Source: Larkinella rosea (GTDB taxonomy: Bacteria; Bacteroidota; Bacteroidia; Cytophagales; Spirosomataceae). Taken from it: a stretch of DNA of 64,000 nucleotides. The notes below the pieces were generated by a model, which saw nothing but the letters and a program-made list of their open reading frames with translations, was not told where the DNA came from and searched no databases. Made by a program: the position numbers and the translations under genes. The stretch is taken from the NCBI RefSeq assembly GCF_003858635.1, contig NZ_RQJO01000010.1:682001-746000 (forward strand), in the 5' to 3' direction. Positions 1 through 8,110 of this stretch are shown piece after piece. How positions within the stretch are numbered: the stretch's first letter is position 1; every line of letters begins with the position of its first letter.

Positions 1-250
1 CGACCTTCAGCCAGGTAACAAACGTGAAGAAAGTCGCTAAGGTGTACAGGGTATAAAACGCATAACTCACGAACATCGATCCCCAGTAGAATCCCGGTTC
101 CGGCGTGAGCACTTCACCACAATGCTCGCAGGTTTCGTGCATTTCGTCAAACCGGCGGCTGTAGGCGCTGCTGGTAATGAAAAAGTCGCCTTGATGGCAG
201 CGCGGGCATTTATTGAATACGACACTGTATAATCGATTGTCTTTCAGCAT
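1..250 (-). CDS. DUF983 family protein (C-terminus outside window)
   Basis: The first 83 residues read from an ATG at 250 down to the window edge. Two CxxC pairs (CPRC at residues 15-18 and CEHC at 41-44) form a likely zinc ribbon, followed by a PGFYWGSM turn and a hydrophobic helix from about residue 53. This order is typical of DUF983, a small inner-membrane family of unknown function common in Bacteroidota and Alphaproteobacteria. The stop lies outside the window. A TACCTTTG box on the minus strand at 289-296 is a good -7 promoter element for this start. The family call is from memory of its pattern; no function is assigned. Confidence 0.75.
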   Translation of the reverse strand, partial: MLKDNRLYSVVFNKCPRCHQGDFFITSSAYSRRFDEMHETCEHCGEVLTPEPGFYWGSMFVSYAFYTLYTLATFFTFVTWLKV

Positions 251-288
251 GGCTCAGGTACCCACCGCATTAGTTCGTGAGTACATGA

Positions 289-296
289 CAAAGGTA
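289..296 (-). promoter_or_regulatory. Bacteroidota -7 promoter element for the DUF983 gene
   Basis: Read on the minus strand this is TACCTTTG followed by TC, matching the Bacteroidota primary sigma consensus TANNTTTG. It lies 38 bases before the ATG at 250. I do not see a convincing TTTG -33 box at the usual spacing. Confidence 0.5.
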
Positions 297-354
297 CAAT
301 GTGTTTTTTCCCAACGAAAAGACAAAACCGGATAGGTATGGTACAAATCAACGA

Positions 355-1215
355 TCAGGCCGCCGACTGACGAAATTCGGCGGGGGTCTGGTGCGTGTGT
401 TTTTTGAAGAATCGGACGAAATACGAAGGATCTTCGAACCCCAGCCGAAACCCGATCTCCTTCACTGATTGCGCCGTGTGGGTCAGCAGACGCTGGGCTT
501 CAATCACCAGTCGTTCGTGCAAAAGCTGGCTGGCGGTTTTTCCAAGCACTTTTTTGCAGATGGCATTGAGGTAATTGGGGGTCAGGTGCATTTGTTCGGC
601 ATAGGACGCCACTTCCCGAACGGTCAGAAACTGCTGCTCGAGCAATTCTTCATACTGCCTTATTCGATCGAACAGGTTAGTATCGGTTTCCGTTTGCCGT
701 TCCGTATAAAGCCGGTTGGCGGTTTCCAGAATGAGGTGGACAAACGACAGAAAAACCTCCGGACGATTGGGTTGCTGCGAATCGTATTCCTGCCAGGCAT
801 ACCGAAACAAATCCTGAAAAAGAGCCGCCGAACTGGCCACTTCCAGCAACGGCTGGTGCTGGTGCGAATGGAAGAACGGATACTGAAATAAACGATTTGG
901 AAAGCGGCTCCGGAAAAAATTCGCTTCAAAAAACAGGTTGAACCCTTCCACATCCGCCGACAACTGCCAGCTATGCACTTGCCCCGGCGTCAGAAAATAG
1001 AGCTGATGGGGCGCGATGGCGTACGTTTTGAAGTCGATCGTGTGCGTGCCACTCCCTTTAATGATCCACATCACGAGGTAAAACGTGTGCGAGTGCGGTT
1101 TATCAATGCCCTTGAATTCCTGCACCAGTTTTTCCAGGCGCGTCATGTAAAAAAGCGCGTTGGGCTCGTGCCGAGGAAAAGCCTGAAGTTTGTAAACCGG
1201 AACCGGTGAGGACAT
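355..1215 (-). CDS. AraC family transcriptional regulator
   Basis: This 286-residue protein has the usual two-part AraC layout. An N-terminal cupin-like sensor domain covers about residues 30-110, with a KPHSHTFY motif and a following APHQLYFLTPGQVHSW strand that resemble the AraC arm and cupin. The C-terminal DNA-binding domain covers about residues 190-283 and has two helix-turn-helix units; the second carries the signature IGFRLGFEDPSYFVRFFKKHT. It probably binds a small ligand and activates a nearby or distant operon. No catabolic target sits beside it, so its regulon cannot be told from this window. It is separated from the upstream NlpC/P60 gene by a stuttered-word hairpin. Confidence 0.88.
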   Translation of the reverse strand: MSSPVPVYKLQAFPRHEPNALFYMTRLEKLVQEFKGIDKPHSHTFYLVMWIIKGSGTHTIDFKTYAIAPHQLYFLTPGQVHSWQLSADVEGFNLFFEANFFRSRFPNRLFQYPFFHSHQHQPLLEVASSAALFQDLFRYAWQEYDSQQPNRPEVFLSFVHLILETANRLYTERQTETDTNLFDRIRQYEELLEQQFLTVREVASYAEQMHLTPNYLNAICKKVLGKTASQLLHERLVIEAQRLLTHTAQSVKEIGFRLGFEDPSYFVRFFKKHTHQTPAEFRQSAA

Positions 1216-1237
1216 TTTTTGGATAGGGGTTAGAAAA

Positions 1238-1333
1238 GACTATTGACGATTGACCATCGACCATTGACAAAGGGTCATAAGCTTATCATTCCTTTGTTAA
1301 TGGTCAATCGTCGGTCGTCAATCGTCAATGGTC
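1238..1333. repeat. stuttered-word intergenic hairpin (TTGACGA / TTGACCATCGA words)
   Basis: The left arm (1238-1272) is made of near-repeats of the words ATTGACGATTGACC and ATCGACCATTGAC. The right arm (1290-1333) holds the same words as reverse complements with one extra word copy. The arms pair imperfectly over about 35 bp, with a 17-base loop that itself contains ATAAGCTTAT. It lies between the stop of the NlpC/P60 gene and the start of the AraC gene, both on the minus strand. The same word family forms the hairpin at 9219-9308. Confidence 0.75.
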
Positions 1334-1338
1334 TTTCA

Positions 1339-2454
1339 TCAATTCACCACCCGCTTCACCCGTAAAAACCGGTTCAGTTCGTACGCATCAAAATTGGGTG
1401 CGGTCGGATCAACGCTGGTGATGCGGATGTGGCCGGATGAATGAATAAACTCGTTGTTACCAATCCACATTCCCACGTGCACGACGCGTTCCGGTTTATC
1501 GGCGGTGGCGGGTTCGCCAAAGAAAAGCAGGTCGCCCGGTTTGAGCGAGGCAAAGTTCTTGCCCGGTGTCGCGATTTCTTCGCCGACGTTGACCTGTTGG
1601 GAGGCATCGCGCGGCAACATCTGCCCGTTGAGCAGGTAGACGGTTTTGGTAAAACCGCTGCAATCCATGCCTTTGACCGAGGTGCCGCCCCACAAATACG
1701 GAATACCAATGAACTGTTTTGCCGTGCTCACCAGTGCATCTTCCGTTGGTTTGGCCGCTGCCTGCCAGCGATCGAACCGCTGCGCTTCCCGTTTGGCGAC
1801 AAAACCGGTCCGGCCGTCGGGATACCGCACCTGAAAATACTGCCGTTGTTCATTGAGCAAAACCAGCGTGTTTCCGGCAACGATGTCGGATACGGTCTGG
1901 GAACGTTTGTCGGCCTGGCTGTAGACAAAACCAAAGGGGCGCGTAAAAATGATTTTTTCGGCCGACTGCCACTGTTCAAAGTCGGTTTTGGTCATGAGTT
2001 GAATGGCTCCCGCATCCGTCCAGGCAATGTATTGGTCGGGCGTTTGAACTTCGTACCAACTCCGATCTTTGTCCCAAACCTTCAACGGCATTCCCAACAA
2101 TGCCTGCGTCGACAATTCGGCGGCATTGCGGGCATTCGAACGCAGATTGGCGACCGACACATTGACAATCGCGTAGATTTTCTCCCCCAACGACGACGCG
2201 GGCAGCAATTGAATCTGATCGACAACGGCCCGATCGGCGGCTTTGAGCTGGGCAAGTAGCGCCTGTTTGGCTTCCGGCAAATTCGTAAAACCGGTTAGCT
2301 GTCCCGACGAATCAGCTTCCACGTTGAAGATCGCTACCCGCTTATCCGGCGCATACTGCTTCCGAACGGCATCGACAAATTGGCTGAGGGATTGCGAAAA
2401 ACCGTCGGCAGCAATCATATAGAGTAATAAAAAACTGATACCCGTTCGTTTCAT
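1339..2454 (-). CDS. secreted NlpC/P60 endopeptidase with SH3-like domains
   Basis: I start this gene at 2454, 20 codons inside the longest frame, because translation then begins with MKRTGISFLLLYMIAADGFSQ, a good signal peptide. The middle (about residues 115-235) contains two bacterial SH3-like segments. The C-terminal NlpC/P60 domain has the catalytic cysteine in GMDCSGF (residue 265) and histidines in VVHVGMW (326) and FIHSSG (338). Such enzymes cut the gamma-D-Glu-diaminopimelate bond of cell-wall peptides in the periplasm. The product fits the L-Ala-D/L-Glu epimerase at 9319, which processes the dipeptides released. A TACCTTTA box near 2476-2482 on the minus strand may be its -7 element and supports the shorter start. 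Confidence 0.9.
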   Translation of the reverse strand: MKRTGISFLLLYMIAADGFSQSLSQFVDAVRKQYAPDKRVAIFNVEADSSGQLTGFTNLPEAKQALLAQLKAADRAVVDQIQLLPASSLGEKIYAIVNVSVANLRSNARNAAELSTQALLGMPLKVWDKDRSWYEVQTPDQYIAWTDAGAIQLMTKTDFEQWQSAEKIIFTRPFGFVYSQADKRSQTVSDIVAGNTLVLLNEQRQYFQVRYPDGRTGFVAKREAQRFDRWQAAAKPTEDALVSTAKQFIGIPYLWGGTSVKGMDCSGFTKTVYLLNGQMLPRDASQQVNVGEEIATPGKNFASLKPGDLLFFGEPATADKPERVVHVGMWIGNNEFIHSSGHIRITSVDPTAPNFDAYELNRFLRVKRVVN

Positions 2455-2688
2455 GGTGCTTTTTAACTCGTCACTAAAGGTACTCCCCCGGTTTTTCGAT
2501 CTAAATACCGACATTCCCCGGATTCTTTCAGGAATTCAAATTTAGTAAAATCAGAAGTAATGCGGGATTAATCAAAGGACGGGATTTTTATAATTCGCCG
2601 TCGGAGATGGTTTTCCCTTCAGCAGGGCAGAAAACCGATGCCAGGTTTGCTCCATCACGAAAAGGATAAAAACCTGATAGACAAACCG

Positions 2689-3252
2689 TTAACCGGAAAT
2701 AGCATTCCGGTATTTCCAGATCCTTACATCACGAAGTAAATCGCTCAGCAGGGAAAGGTTAATGGAAATGTAACCAATCAATAAAACGGGAATTAGGTAA
2801 TTGAAATACATTTTCAGGGAGTAGGTGGCGATAATATACGTATCCCAATAGGTTGCCAAATCATAAACAGGAAAGTTAACCAGCAAATAGCGGACAGATT
2901 GCGTAATGGGATTGAAAAAGAAAAAGGCCAGCGCCATTACCGGTAAAAAAGTAATTTCATACCGCAGGATGGCTGATAATGAAAACCGGACGGTATAAAT
3001 TTTGAGTGCAGTATGCGTCAGCTCTACCAGAAATAGAACCATAATCAGGGTAACTAATTCGGGAAAGATACCCCCACGTAGCACGATATACAAATACGCG
3101 AGTGGTCCGCCAAAGTGACGAATCTGGGCCACCTTTTTTTCGAAATGCAACGTCCACCCGAACACTTCAAACAGGATTACGATGGACAAAAGAAGTGCAA
3201 TTGCTTTACCCGGTTTTCTGATGTACCGTTTTGTGAGGTAAATTTTTTCCAT
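2689..3252 (-). CDS. unrecognised four-helix integral membrane protein
   Basis: The 187-residue product has four clear hydrophobic helices at about residues 17-35, 50-78, 93-112 and 148-169, and a basic C-terminal tail. I see no catalytic motif. The layout recalls the membrane half of Bacteroidota LytTR or histidine kinase sensors, but no cytoplasmic output domain follows, so I assign no function. An 8-bp inverted repeat (TTGTTACG at 3253-3260, CGTAACAA at 3271-3278) abuts the start codon and could be an operator or a translation-blocking hairpin. Confidence 0.65.
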   Translation of the reverse strand: MEKIYLTKRYIRKPGKAIALLLSIVILFEVFGWTLHFEKKVAQIRHFGGPLAYLYIVLRGGIFPELVTLIMVLFLVELTHTALKIYTVRFSLSAILRYEITFLPVMALAFFFFNPITQSVRYLLVNFPVYDLATYWDTYIIATYSLKMYFNYLIPVLLIGYISINLSLLSDLLRDVRIWKYRNAISG

Positions 3253-3278
3253 TTGTTACGCGCAAAATTCCGTAACAA
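3253..3278. promoter_or_regulatory. inverted repeat touching the start of the four-helix membrane protein
   Basis: TTGTTACG and CGTAACAA form a perfect 8-bp inverted repeat with a 10-base spacer, ending directly at the ATG (3250-3252, minus strand). In RNA it would place a hairpin against the start codon; in DNA it resembles a dimer operator. The two cannot be told apart here. Confidence 0.4.
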
Positions 3279-3339
3279 GATAGAAGTTATATTCGAACAA
3301 TGCCTGCTAAAACGCTAATTAATAATCAGTTGTACCAAC

Positions 3340-4899
3340 TTATTCCAGCACCACACACCCATACGCCGGAACCCGCACGTTGCCGTCGTTCAGTAAGCTG
3401 GCGCCACCGACCGTATCGAGCACGATTTTTTGGCCTTCCGCCAGTTCCAGCGGATAAATTACCACATCCAGTCCGCGCTTCGTCAGGTTGTGAATCACCA
3501 GAACCGACCGGTTTCCCGATTTTCGGGTAAATGCAATCACGTTTTTGTGCTGAATTTGACTGGCTTCCAGCTTACTCAGGTTGTCGTTCAAAACCGGATG
3601 GCTGTTGCGAAAATGAATCAGCCGCCTGTAATGATTGTAGAGGGAACCGGGGTCGGTTTGCTGCGCTGCCAGTGGGACTACTGTCGAATCGGTTGAGAAT
3701 TTAGCCCGACGCCAGCGGCTTCGCATCCGGTCCTGCTTTTTTTCATCCCACAAAAACGGCTCCCGGATGTTTTCGTCGGGCTTTGCGCCCAGCATCCCAA
3801 TTTCTTCCCCGTAATATACGTACGGATTGCCGGGCAACGTCAGTAGTAAATTGGCGGCTACTTTCAGGTGGTTTTGATTTCCGTTCAGAAAACTTCCAAT
3901 CCGCGTCTGGTCGTGGTTTGAAAGCATAATTGCATCGATGAAATTCGGATTTACTTCCGCAAAAATGGTGTGATTCCGAACCAGCATCTGCACGATTTCC
4001 GCCGTATCCCGCTCCTTATACGGGATTTCCTGCAACGCCAGACTAAGGTCGAAGTTGAAATTGGCTTTCAGTCCCCGAAAATACGGGGCAATGCGTTCGG
4101 CCCGCGTCCAGACTTCGCCCACGGTATAAACGCCCGGTTTGGCGGCTTCCATCACCTGCCCGAACTCCTCCCAAAACTGGTGGTTTTTCGGTTCTTCCCA
4201 CTCCGGGTAAATGTGCCGGGCGGCATCGAGCCGAAAACCGTCGACGCCCACATCGGTTAGCCAGAATTTTCCGGCTTTGTAAATTTCTTCCCGCACCTCC
4301 GGATTGTCATAGTTCAGGTCGGGCATACCGCTCCAGAACAACGCGTAGTATTTCTCCGAAAAGGGGGCACCCGGAACACGGTGCCAGGGACTTTTTTCCT
4401 GCGAATCGGCGGTGATTTCCCGGGTGGCAATGTTCAGTGCATCGATGTCTTTTTGCGCCATCCAGACATACCAGTCGTGATACGGGTTGTCTTTGCTTTT
4501 GCAGGCTTCCACAAACCACGGATGCTGGCGGCTGGTGTGGTTGATCACAAAATCCAGGATGACCTTGATATTCCGCCGATGCGCTTCCGAAACCAGCCGC
4601 CGGAAGTCGTCCATCGTGCCGTATTCGGGGGCAATCCCGTAATAATCCGTCACATCGTACATGTGGTAACTGGGCGACGGATTGACGGGCATGAGCCAGA
4701 GGGCCGCAATTCCGAGGTCTTTCAGGTAGTCCAGTTTCGAGGTAACGCCGTTCAGGTCGCCAATGCCGTCGCCGTTGGAGTCGCAAAAAGCGCGGACGAA
4801 TACTTCGTAATGAACACCGGTTTGGCCGGTAGCGGTTTGATCAGAAATCGTTGGTTTTAACGTCAACGAAGTTGGTCCCGTGGATGCGTCGGCAGTCAT
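3340..4899 (-). CDS. GH13 alpha-amylase family glycosyl hydrolase
   Basis: The 519-residue protein carries the GH13 (beta/alpha)8 motifs: a DSNGDGIGD calcium-type loop near residues 40-48, DFVINH (116-121), the nucleophile Asp224 in GFRLDAARH, the acid/base Glu262 in GEVWT, and SNHD (327-330) with the third catalytic Asp. A C-terminal beta domain follows. The DGxGD loop and overall length match oligosaccharide-acting enzymes such as alpha-glucosidases more than large amylases. No signal peptide is visible at this start or at an obvious alternative, so the enzyme is probably cytoplasmic and acts on maltodextrins, isomaltose or trehalose-type substrates. The exact substrate is not readable from the sequence. 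Confidence 0.88.
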   Translation of the reverse strand: MTADASTGPTSLTLKPTISDQTATGQTGVHYEVFVRAFCDSNGDGIGDLNGVTSKLDYLKDLGIAALWLMPVNPSPSYHMYDVTDYYGIAPEYGTMDDFRRLVSEAHRRNIKVILDFVINHTSRQHPWFVEACKSKDNPYHDWYVWMAQKDIDALNIATREITADSQEKSPWHRVPGAPFSEKYYALFWSGMPDLNYDNPEVREEIYKAGKFWLTDVGVDGFRLDAARHIYPEWEEPKNHQFWEEFGQVMEAAKPGVYTVGEVWTRAERIAPYFRGLKANFNFDLSLALQEIPYKERDTAEIVQMLVRNHTIFAEVNPNFIDAIMLSNHDQTRIGSFLNGNQNHLKVAANLLLTLPGNPYVYYGEEIGMLGAKPDENIREPFLWDEKKQDRMRSRWRRAKFSTDSTVVPLAAQQTDPGSLYNHYRRLIHFRNSHPVLNDNLSKLEASQIQHKNVIAFTRKSGNRSVLVIHNLTKRGLDVVIYPLELAEGQKIVLDTVGGASLLNDGNVRVPAYGCVVLE

Positions 4900-5093
4900 T
4901 GTATTGAAAAATAGATTCAGAAGGTAAACGAGTAAGCGTCATCAGGAGTTTAAAAAGACGGTTTTTTCCCTGAATTCGGCAAATAAATCTGGAAATCGGG
5001 CAGAAAGCACCCGGTAAAATACGGGAAATACCCCATGTTATTTTATTCCTCCTCTGTTGACCTTAGCGAAAAGTTTACTCCCCTCCTCGCTTC

Positions 5094-5843
5094 ATGGCTC
5101 TCCTCGAATACAATTCAAATCCGAAAGCGCCGGAAAAACCCGTTGTTTCCGGTCAGGACACGATTCGGATCATCATCGGGTTGCTTGGTTTTTTCCTTCC
5201 ATTTATTTTGGTGGGTGGACTTTTCGTATATAGCTGTTATCCAAAGCCCCTCAGTTCAATCAGTCATTATTATTACACCCGTGTTGGCAGTATTTTTTGC
5301 AGCACATTAGGAATACTGGCGGTTGTTCTCCTTGCGTATAAAGGCAAGAAACTGATCGACTTTATATTCTCAACCACGGCGGCCGTATTTGCCATGCTGG
5401 TTGTGATTCTCCCCACGAACATCGGATATAAAGATGCCCGTCAGCTACCCCCGTATTTTGCGACGTTCATTGCGGATAATTGCACCCGCTCAACCGTGCA
5501 TTTTACATCAGCGGGAATCTTTTTAGGTAGCCTGGCTCTGATGTCTTTACTGCGTTTTCCCAAAGACGACTCTTCTGACGAGAAACCAAAACCGCTGGAT
5601 ATCTTCATGTACCGGGCCAGTGGCCTTGTCATGATCGTTTCCATGCTGATCATTTTGCTGGGCGCAAACGGCTGGCTGATCGATAAAAAATGGTTTGAAG
5701 ACCATCAGGGAATTTTCTGGGGTGAGGCCGTGGCCGTGTGTACGTTTGGTTATTCGTGGTTATTGAAGGCCGGTTTTTTTAGCAAAACCGCCAATCTGGC
5801 AAAAAACATCAAAAATTTTCACCTGGTCAACTATAACGAATAA
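5094..5843 (+). CDS. unrecognised polytopic membrane protein
   Basis: The 249-residue product has about six transmembrane helices. A SISHYYYT segment in the first loop and HFTSAG near the third or fourth helix give conserved-looking polar residues inside the membrane region, a pattern seen in CREST-type membrane hydrolases, but I cannot confirm the full set of ligands. The gene is transcribed divergently from the GH13 gene and stands alone before the pirin gene. It is probably a real gene because of its coherent helix pattern and codon use like its neighbours. Confidence 0.65.
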   Translation: MALLEYNSNPKAPEKPVVSGQDTIRIIIGLLGFFLPFILVGGLFVYSCYPKPLSSISHYYYTRVGSIFCSTLGILAVVLLAYKGKKLIDFIFSTTAAVFAMLVVILPTNIGYKDARQLPPYFATFIADNCTRSTVHFTSAGIFLGSLALMSLLRFPKDDSSDEKPKPLDIFMYRASGLVMIVSMLIILLGANGWLIDKKWFEDHQGIFWGEAVAVCTFGYSWLLKAGFFSKTANLAKNIKNFHLVNYNE

Positions 5844-5885
5844 CAAGCCGTTGGGAAAGCAATGCAATTGAACTTTCTTATCAAT

Positions 5886-5905
5886 TTTAATGTATATACA
5901 TTAAA
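5886..5905. promoter_or_regulatory. perfect 20-bp palindrome upstream of pirin gene
   Basis: TTTAATGTATATACATTAAA is identical to its own reverse complement over 20 bases and ends 27 bases before the pirin ATG at 5933. Its size and AT-rich symmetric form suit a dimeric repressor operator of the MarR, HxlR or TetR kind. No regulator gene lies beside it, so the protein that binds is unknown. Confidence 0.5.
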
Positions 5906-5932
5906 TGTTGATACTCTTAAACTCGGAATAAA

Positions 5933-6787
5933 ATGAAAACGGAACGCACCATCCAGCAATTGATACCGGCACCCCTAATGAGCATGGGAGAACTCCGGGT
6001 TCGCCAGCCGCTGCCTTCGGGACGCCTAAGCTACCTTGATCCATTTGTTTTACTGCACCACGGGCATAGCTTTCTGAAAGAAAATGAAAACCCTGATCAT
6101 TCGGGCGTTGGGCCGCATCCCCACCGGGGTTTTTCACCGGTTACGTTTGTCTTCAAAGGCGGGGTGCGCCACCGCGACAGTCGGGGCAACGACCGGAGCG
6201 TTTTCGAAGGCGGTACGCAATGGATGAACGCCGGCATGGGCATCATGCACAGCGAACGGCCACTTTCCGACGAGCTCGAAATCATTCAGATGTGGGTGAA
6301 TACGCCCCAATCCCATAAAAAGGATCAGCCAACTTATTATCCGCTGCTGAAAGAAGAAACACCGGTTTTTGAGAGCGAAGACGGAACCGTCACTGTCAAC
6401 GTCGTTTCGGGTGAGCTGCTGGGATTGAAAGGCCCGATTCCGACGTTTACTCCGATCAATTCGGCGACTTTACAGTTAAAAACCGGGGGAAAAATTTACC
6501 TGCCGCTGCCCGCCAGCCACAACGCATTTTTGTATCTGCTGGACGGAAAATTGCGCGTGGGCGATCAGACGGAGGTCAATGCCCGCTATATGGTGGTTCC
6601 GGAAAACGACGGAGCTGGCATCACCCTTGAAGCCCTCGAAGATACCCGGATTCTGCTCATGTCGGGCGAGCCCATTGGGGAGAAAATCATTGCCCAGGGA
6701 CCGTTTGTGTTGAACAATGAAGTGGAAGTGATGGAAGCCTACCGCGATTACCGGATGGGCAAAATGGGAATATTGATCGAGGACTAA
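5933..6787 (+). CDS. pirin family protein
   Basis: This 284-residue bicupin matches pirin. The four metal ligands are visible: His62 and His64 in GPHPHRGF, and His106 and Glu108 in GIMHSERP. In known pirins these bind iron, and some members open the ring of quercetin while others respond to redox state. The C-terminal cupin (about residues 150-280) lacks equivalent ligands, as in other pirins. The protein is cytoplasmic, with no signal peptide. A perfect palindrome just upstream suggests tight control by a repressor, which fits a stress or xenobiotic role. Whether it is an enzyme or a regulator cannot be read from the sequence. Confidence 0.92.
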   Translation: MKTERTIQQLIPAPLMSMGELRVRQPLPSGRLSYLDPFVLLHHGHSFLKENENPDHSGVGPHPHRGFSPVTFVFKGGVRHRDSRGNDRSVFEGGTQWMNAGMGIMHSERPLSDELEIIQMWVNTPQSHKKDQPTYYPLLKEETPVFESEDGTVTVNVVSGELLGLKGPIPTFTPINSATLQLKTGGKIYLPLPASHNAFLYLLDGKLRVGDQTEVNARYMVVPENDGAGITLEALEDTRILLMSGEPIGEKIIAQGPFVLNNEVEVMEAYRDYRMGKMGILIED

Positions 6788-6899
6788 AAGAAGTTGATCG
6801 AAAAACGCGGGTTGTGGGGTATTTACTAACATGCTGGTAAATTCCCGGCAATCCGCGTTATTGCGTTCACATCTTTCGTTTTCTTGTAAAAAACCGACC

Positions 6900-8096
6900 A
6901 TGCTTTCCGTTTCCGAAGCTTTTTCCCTCGTCCTTAATCATTCACTGGTGGTTTCCGCCGAGTCCATTCCGCTGACGCAGGCTGCCGGACGGGTTCTCCG
7001 CGAGCCATTGGTGGCCGACCGCGATCTGCCGCCGTTCGACCGCGTTTCGATGGATGGCATTGCGATTCAATACCGTGCCTTTGCCAATGGACAACGGAGG
7101 TTTCCGATCATTGGGACCCAGTTTGCCGGGCAACCCGCCCAGACGCTGACAAACGAAACCGCCTGTCTGGAAGTGATGACCGGCGCCATGTTACCCGCCG
7201 GCGCCGATGCGGTCATTCGGTATGAGGATATTCAGATGGTTGAAGGAACCGCCGAAATCCGACTCGAAACCATTCAGTTGGGCCAGAATATTCACCACCG
7301 GGCCGTGGATCGGAAACAGAACGAGGAGTTGGTTCCGGCGGGCGTCCGACTTGGTCCGGCCGAAATGGCCGTTGCTGCATCAGTCGGAAAAACATCGGTT
7401 TTGGTGAGTAAGCCGCCCCGAATTGCCCTGATTTCGACGGGGGACGAACTCGTCGACGTGTCCGAAAGCCCCAAACCGTATCAGATCCGCCGATCCAATA
7501 CCTATCTTTTACAAACCGTTCTACAAACCACCGGGGCTGAAACCGCCCTGTTTCATTTGCCCGACGACCCGCTGGCGATGGAAACCGAACTGAAAACGAT
7601 TCTGGCAGACTACGACGCGCTGGTATTGAGCGGTGGCGTTTCAGCCGGGAAAGCCGATTTTGTGCCAACAGTAATGGCAAAATTGGGCGTCAACCAAGTG
7701 TTTCATCAGGTAGCACAACGCCCTGGAAAACCCTTCTGGTTTGGTGCCTCCGACACTGGGAAAGTGGCTTTTGGTCTACCGGGAAATCCGGTTTCGACGT
7801 TTTTATGCGCCTACCGGTATCTGGTGCCGTGGCTGAAAGGGTCTATCGGTTTGCCGGTTTTGCCGCCATCCGTCGCGCAATTGGCCCAGGTGGTTTCTTT
7901 TCCGCCAAAATTAACGTATTTTTTACCGGTCAGTTTATCGGTCAACCCGGAAGGCGTGTGGCAAGCGAAACCTTTACCCGGCAGTGGATCAGCCGATTAC
8001 GCCAATTTGTTGCATTGCAACGGTTTTATGGAATTACCGCCCGAACGATCCGAATTTAACGAAAGCGAAGCGTTTCCGGTTTATACATTTCGTTAA
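6900..8096 (+). CDS. moeA: molybdopterin molybdenumtransferase MoeA
   Basis: The 398-residue protein starts at the ATG at 6900 with MLSVSEAFSLVL, the normal N-terminus of MoeA; an upstream in-frame ATG at 6831 would add 23 untypical residues. Visible signatures are PPFDRVSMDG (domain III), TGAMLPAGADAV, STGDELVD, LSGGVSAGKADFV (MPT-binding loop) and GLPGNPVS. MoeA inserts molybdate into adenylylated molybdopterin to finish molybdenum cofactor. No other moa/mob/mog gene is in the window, so this copy stands apart from any cofactor operon. It is followed after 14 bases by a DUF922-type protein and probably shares its transcript. Confidence 0.95.
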   Translation: MLSVSEAFSLVLNHSLVVSAESIPLTQAAGRVLREPLVADRDLPPFDRVSMDGIAIQYRAFANGQRRFPIIGTQFAGQPAQTLTNETACLEVMTGAMLPAGADAVIRYEDIQMVEGTAEIRLETIQLGQNIHHRAVDRKQNEELVPAGVRLGPAEMAVAASVGKTSVLVSKPPRIALISTGDELVDVSESPKPYQIRRSNTYLLQTVLQTTGAETALFHLPDDPLAMETELKTILADYDALVLSGGVSAGKADFVPTVMAKLGVNQVFHQVAQRPGKPFWFGASDTGKVAFGLPGNPVSTFLCAYRYLVPWLKGSIGLPVLPPSVAQLAQVVSFPPKLTYFLPVSLSVNPEGVWQAKPLPGSGSADYANLLHCNGFMELPPERSEFNESEAFPVYTFR

Positions 8097-8110
8097 CGCA
8101 TCCAACGAAC

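Noticed and set aside
1441-2259. A 272-codon plus-strand frame opposite the NlpC/P60 gene
   Set aside because: The NlpC/P60 catalytic residues lie on the other strand; this frame has no recognisable domain.
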